64,000 nt of DNA, taken from contig JBGVDD010000168.1 of NCBI GenBank assembly GCA_045119215.1, forward strand, positions 81,563-145,562. The letters are read 5' to 3'. The DNA is from RUG11237 sp045119215. Lineage in GTDB: Bacteria; Bacillota; Clostridia; Lachnospirales; Lachnospiraceae. Positions 61,499 to 64,000 of the stretch are shown one piece after another; position 1 is the first letter of the stretch, and each line of letters opens with the position of its first letter. The notes beneath the pieces were generated by a model, which was not told the DNA's origin, ran no database searches, and saw only the letters and a list, made by a program, of their open reading frames with translations. The translations under genes were made by a program, and so were the position numbers.

Positions 61499-61637
61499 TA
61501 ATAGAAGAGCTATTATGGCAAAGAATGGATATATATGAAAAGGACAGTCATGCTTTGGTAGACGGGATGAGTATCCAAGAGAATGCGAAGAAGTTCATTG
61601 TGATTATTCGAAGGTATTGAGATTGAAGGAGGTTCGA

Positions 61638-62258
61638 ATGAGTAAGTTTACAGAATACATTGGGAGTCAGTTTGGAAATCCAAGAGGACTCATAGGAAAA
61701 ATATGTTGCATTACAATGAATGTAATCAATCATACTATGTATAGAAATACTGTTTCTCTAATTGAACTTAATTGGGATGATAAAATGCTTGATATCGGCT
61801 ATGGAAATGGTTATCTTCTGCAGAAATTATACAAAAAGTGCAAAGCAGATTTATACGGGATTGATATTTCAGAAGATATGAAACTTCAGGCTATGAAACG
61901 CAATAGTAAAGCATTGAAGGAGGAGAAGCTTCATTTGAGTGTTGGAGATTGTTGCCAGCTTGATTATGAAGCAGATATGTTTTCGGCAGTTTCTTCTATA
62001 AATACAATATACTTTTGGAGCGACACTGTTAAGGGATTATCTGAAATTTGTAGAGTTCTCAAGCCTGGCAAATCATTTTATAATGTGGTTTACACAAAAG
62101 AATGGCTAGATAAATTAGCCTACACAAAAAAGGGATTTAAGAAATATGAACCAGAAGACTTGATTCAACTTGGAAAACGGGCTGGTTTTGAGAAGGTAGA
62201 AGTGAAAGATATTGTAAAGGGAAAAAGTTTTGTCGTTATCTATACAAAAGGCGATTAA
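61638..62258 (+). CDS. class I SAM-dependent methyltransferase
   Basis: The 206-residue protein has SAM motif I MLDIGYGNGYLLQKL, the acidic YGIDIS loop, and CCQLDYEADMFSAVSSINTI (motif post-I region). It is of the UbiE/small-molecule type with no clear substrate. ATG 61638 is chosen for GAAGGAGGT just upstream; the frame is open back to 61617. It may be expressed from the ArsR-type promoter at 61443. Confidence 0.85.
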   Translation: MSKFTEYIGSQFGNPRGLIGKICCITMNVINHTMYRNTVSLIELNWDDKMLDIGYGNGYLLQKLYKKCKADLYGIDISEDMKLQAMKRNSKALKEEKLHLSVGDCCQLDYEADMFSAVSSINTIYFWSDTVKGLSEICRVLKPGKSFYNVVYTKEWLDKLAYTKKGFKKYEPEDLIQLGKRAGFEKVEVKDIVKGKSFVVIYTKGD

Positions 62259-62299
62259 GAGCAAATGAAAGATGCAGATTTTGGTTACTGTACAGACGC

Positions 62300-62322
62300 A
62301 AGCTTAACACTTGCTGTTAAGC
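62300..62322. other. hairpin in the gap after the methyltransferase
   Basis: An inverted repeat AGCTTAACA / TGTTAAGCT lies around CTTGC in the 288-base gap. No T run follows. It may belong to the repeat cluster at 62351-62428. Confidence 0.45.
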
Positions 62323-62350
62323 TATGCACCAAGAATGATATTGTGCGAAA

Positions 62351-62428
62351 TTTCAGCCCCATGTATCGTAGATGCATTTTAAATGGGCTGAAATCGTTAC
62401 TGTGCACAGGATACCTGTGTACAGTAAC
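62351..62428. repeat. double-hairpin dispersed repeat
   Basis: TTTCAGCCC (62351) and GGGCTGAAA (62385) make one stem. GTTACTGTGCACAGG (62396) and CCTGTGTACAGTAAC (62414-62428) make a 15-bp stem with one wobble pair around ATA. The region 62384-62428 closely resembles 48257-48299. Confidence 0.65.
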
Positions 62429-62546
62429 AGATTTTGTAAATTGCTTACAAGTGTCTTAAGATGCAGATTGACTTATTATATAACATTTTATATAATCTGA
62501 ATTAGAAAGAATGTTATATTGTTTGATAAAATATGGAGCTGATATT

Positions 62547-62886
62547 ATGCAAGAATTAATCAAGAAGATACGTTCACATATGAATATGAATCAGACGGAT
62601 TTTGCGGAACAGTTGAATGTAATTTTTGCGACTGTAAACCGTTGGGAGAATGGTCGTGCTCTGCCAAATAAGCTTACGCAGGATAAAATATATGATTTAT
62701 GCCAAAAGTATGATGTTCCTGTATATGATATGGTTTTAGAGAAGATAGAAACTGTTTATGAAGGAAGTATCAGAGGAAAACCGTGTAAAAGGTTCTTCAT
62801 TGGCAAATGATATCTGTAGGAATTATCGTAGAGAAGGATTGTTCTTTGATGAGATTTTGGACCAGGCGGCAGGAGGTAAAGCATGA
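62547..62886 (+). pseudogene. HTH_XRE-DUF3990 toxin-like gene, internally deleted and frameshifted
   Basis: ATG 62547 begins MQELIKKIRSHMNMNQTDFA, then VNRWENGRALPN and YDLCQKYDVPVYDMVLEKIE, an XRE HTH typical of fused HTH-DUF3990 proteins. The body of the DUF3990 domain is missing. The frame stops at 62808, but another frame carries KGSSLANDICRNYRREGLFF and DEILDQAAGGKA to a TGA at 62884, which looks like the original C-terminus. So a central deletion removed the ART part and shifted the frame. Confidence 0.65.
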
Positions 62887-63296
62887 ATGAAATACAATTA
62901 AAACTGTGTGATATTCAGGGCAGATTATTTGAGCTTTCTGTAGATAGGCAGCTGGGAAGTGTAGGTTTTATAAAGACTTTTATGAATTCTGAAACTGCAA
63001 AGGCTTTGGATTCAACCTATAATCGTATGCAGTGGGCAGGAGAAGAATACTTACTGGAAGAGGTTATGGAAGCTGCTGGAGATCAATTGAGTGAAAAAGG
63101 CGAAGTGTATTCAAAAGATGTGATTTATTGGATTGGGTACATTTATAGATATTGGCATTACTATACGGAGGAATCCAGTAAAGCTATTTATAAGCAAGCT
63201 CCGGTGGAAACAATGAAACGGAATTATTTGATGTTTCATACCATGGCCCCGGAAGTGGCAATAGAGGATTTGAAGGAAATTTATAGGCAGAAATAA
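62883..63296 (+). CDS. partner protein of the broken HTH-DUF3990 gene, probable antitoxin
   Basis: The 137-residue protein reads NEIQLKLCDIQGRLFELS, ALDSTYNRMQWAGEEYLLEE and YWIGYIYRYWHYYT. I recall this conserved partner after HTH-DUF3990 genes in Lachnospiraceae. It overlaps the broken gene's stop by four bases (ATGA) and has AGGAGG just upstream. It looks intact while the upstream gene is broken, as is expected of an antitoxin left behind. Function inferred. Confidence 0.68.
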   Translation: MNEIQLKLCDIQGRLFELSVDRQLGSVGFIKTFMNSETAKALDSTYNRMQWAGEEYLLEEVMEAAGDQLSEKGEVYSKDVIYWIGYIYRYWHYYTEESSKAIYKQAPVETMKRNYLMFHTMAPEVAIEDLKEIYRQK

Positions 63297-63339
63297 AGGG
63301 GTTTTATGCAGCTGTAACGTTTGGGCAATACTTCACTTC

Positions 63340-63712
63340 TTAAGAACCTGAAAAAGTCTGTCTGTATTTTGCAGAGGTAAGCCCATATTTTTTTAGAAAA
63401 GATCTTGTAAAATAGGAGTGATTATTAAAACCACAATTGACGGCAATATCAATGATTTTTTGATCCGTTTCCAGTAATTGTTTTGCGGAAAGTTCCAACC
63501 GGTAATTCACCAGATATGCGGTAAAACTCATACCGGTTAGCTCTTTGAATAATTTCATAAAATGACTCTCAGAAAAGCCGCAAAGTTCTGCCACTTGTTT
63601 TATAGTGATATTAAGTGCATAACTGTTTTGTATATGGTACAAAGCAGTTTTTAATTTGGCGTAATTTGCCTGCAAAAGGACTTCATTTTTGTCTGCGTTT
63701 ATACAGGCTTTT
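63340..63712 (-). pseudogene. AraC family regulator, only the C-terminal HTH part left
   Basis: On the - strand the frame reads ITIKQVAELCGFSESHFMKL, FKELTGMSFTAYLVNYRLE and VNCGFNNHSYFTRSF, a full AraC double HTH. Upstream the frame continues ACINADKNEVLLQ and then meets a stop at the junction near 63711. The N-terminal sensing domain is gone. There is an internal ATG at 63675 but no convincing ribosome site. Confidence 0.8.
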
Positions 63713-63714
63713 TA

Positions 63715-64000
63715 GATAGACATGATGTGGGACGTGTCTATTCCAGATGCGATAATATAGACAATTTTTTTCAACAGCTTGTGGTACTTGTGACAATGCC
63801 GGGAACACCGTGTATTTATTATGGAACAGAGATTGCAATGGAGGGTGGACATGATCCAGACTGCCGCAGATGTATGCCATGGGAGGATATAGAAGCTGGT
63901 AAGTATACTGATAGAATAAATATTATTTCTTCGCTCATTCATTTGAGATACAAAGAACCTCTTCTCAAGAGCAGAAATTTCCATTTCCCAAATGATGTAT
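63715..64000 (+). pseudogene. alpha-amylase family (GH13) glucosidase, 5'-truncated, runs off the window
   Basis: The + frame reads HDVGRVYSRCDN, LVVLVTMPGTPCIYYGTEIA, MEGGHDPDCRRCMPWE, which are the C-terminal catalytic-barrel motifs of GH13 maltogenic amylase/alpha-glucosidases (HD of region IV, GTPCIYYGTE). It begins abruptly inside the gene at about 63715, adjoining the truncated AraC gene. It lacks the nucleophile and acid/base regions. The 3' end lies outside the window. Confidence 0.8.

Noticed and set aside
1..64000. tRNA, rRNA or riboswitch genes
   Set aside because: I looked in the longer gaps and found no tRNA cloverleaf, rRNA segment, T-box or known riboswitch core. A covariance-model scan would be decisive but could not be run.

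Overview
The window looks like a chromosomal segment of a low-GC, Gram-positive anaerobe of the Firmicutes, most likely a gut Lachnospiraceae. This rests on protein style and gene order (mutS-mutL-miaA, radC-mreBCD-mrdA-minCDE-rodA-mgsA, yggS-sepF-ylmH), AGGAGG-type ribosome binding sites, frequent TTG/GTG starts, and TTGACA-17-TATAAT promoters. The species call is inference.

Region 1 (1 to about 35.7 kb) is a conserved backbone, almost all on the + strand. It holds mismatch repair (3' part of mutS, mutL), tRNA modification (miaA), a PLP enzyme, radC, and a long cell-shape and division cluster (mreB, mreC, mreD, a PBP2 with a large insertion, minC, minD, minE, rodA). These are followed by methylglyoxal synthase, a lipoprotein D,D-carboxypeptidase, a TIGR01212-type radical SAM protein, an envelope HlyD-like protein, yggS, sepF, ylmH, aroB, lspA and an rluD-type pseudouridine synthase. 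After a triple-hairpin element come a cytidylate-kinase-like protein, thrH, an HD-GYP/GGDEF protein, an acyltransferase, a small membrane protein (- strand), an iron alcohol dehydrogenase and a 1725-residue secreted beta-helix/Ig-like protein.

Region 2 (about 35.7 to 48 kb) is accessory DNA mixing intact defence-type or toxin-antitoxin genes with fragments. It has a Phd antitoxin with a nonsense-riddled RelE-type toxin, a DUF1016 (PD-(D/E)xK) protein followed by a PLD-DEAD helicase, a DUF4143 ATPase, a tandem HAD protein, a DUF3990/partner pair, an acyltransferase, an XRE-AbrB regulator, a DUF5131 protein behind a G10 tract, and a second HD-GYP protein. Nitroreductase, AAA-ATPase and GNAT fragments lie between them.

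Region 3 (48.3 to 57.5 kb) is a type I restriction-modification operon with an unusual layout: hsdM, hsdS1, a stand-alone polyvalent-protein-like ORF, a tyrosine recombinase, hsdS2, hsdR. Both hsdS genes lie in the same orientation and each is preceded by a near-identical palindromic site. The segment between the sites holds hsdS1, the small ORF and the recombinase, so excision would leave hsdS2 directly behind hsdM. This is the best candidate in the window for an undescribed arrangement.

Region 4 (57.5 to 64 kb) holds a decapitated histidine kinase, a TetR regulator with operator-like palindromes beside ilvB-ilvN, an ArsR-type double operator whose regulator is missing, a methyltransferase, a broken HTH-DUF3990 gene with an intact partner, and a junction where an AraC gene and an amylase gene have both lost their 5' ends. 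Related hairpins at five places suggest a small dispersed repeat family.
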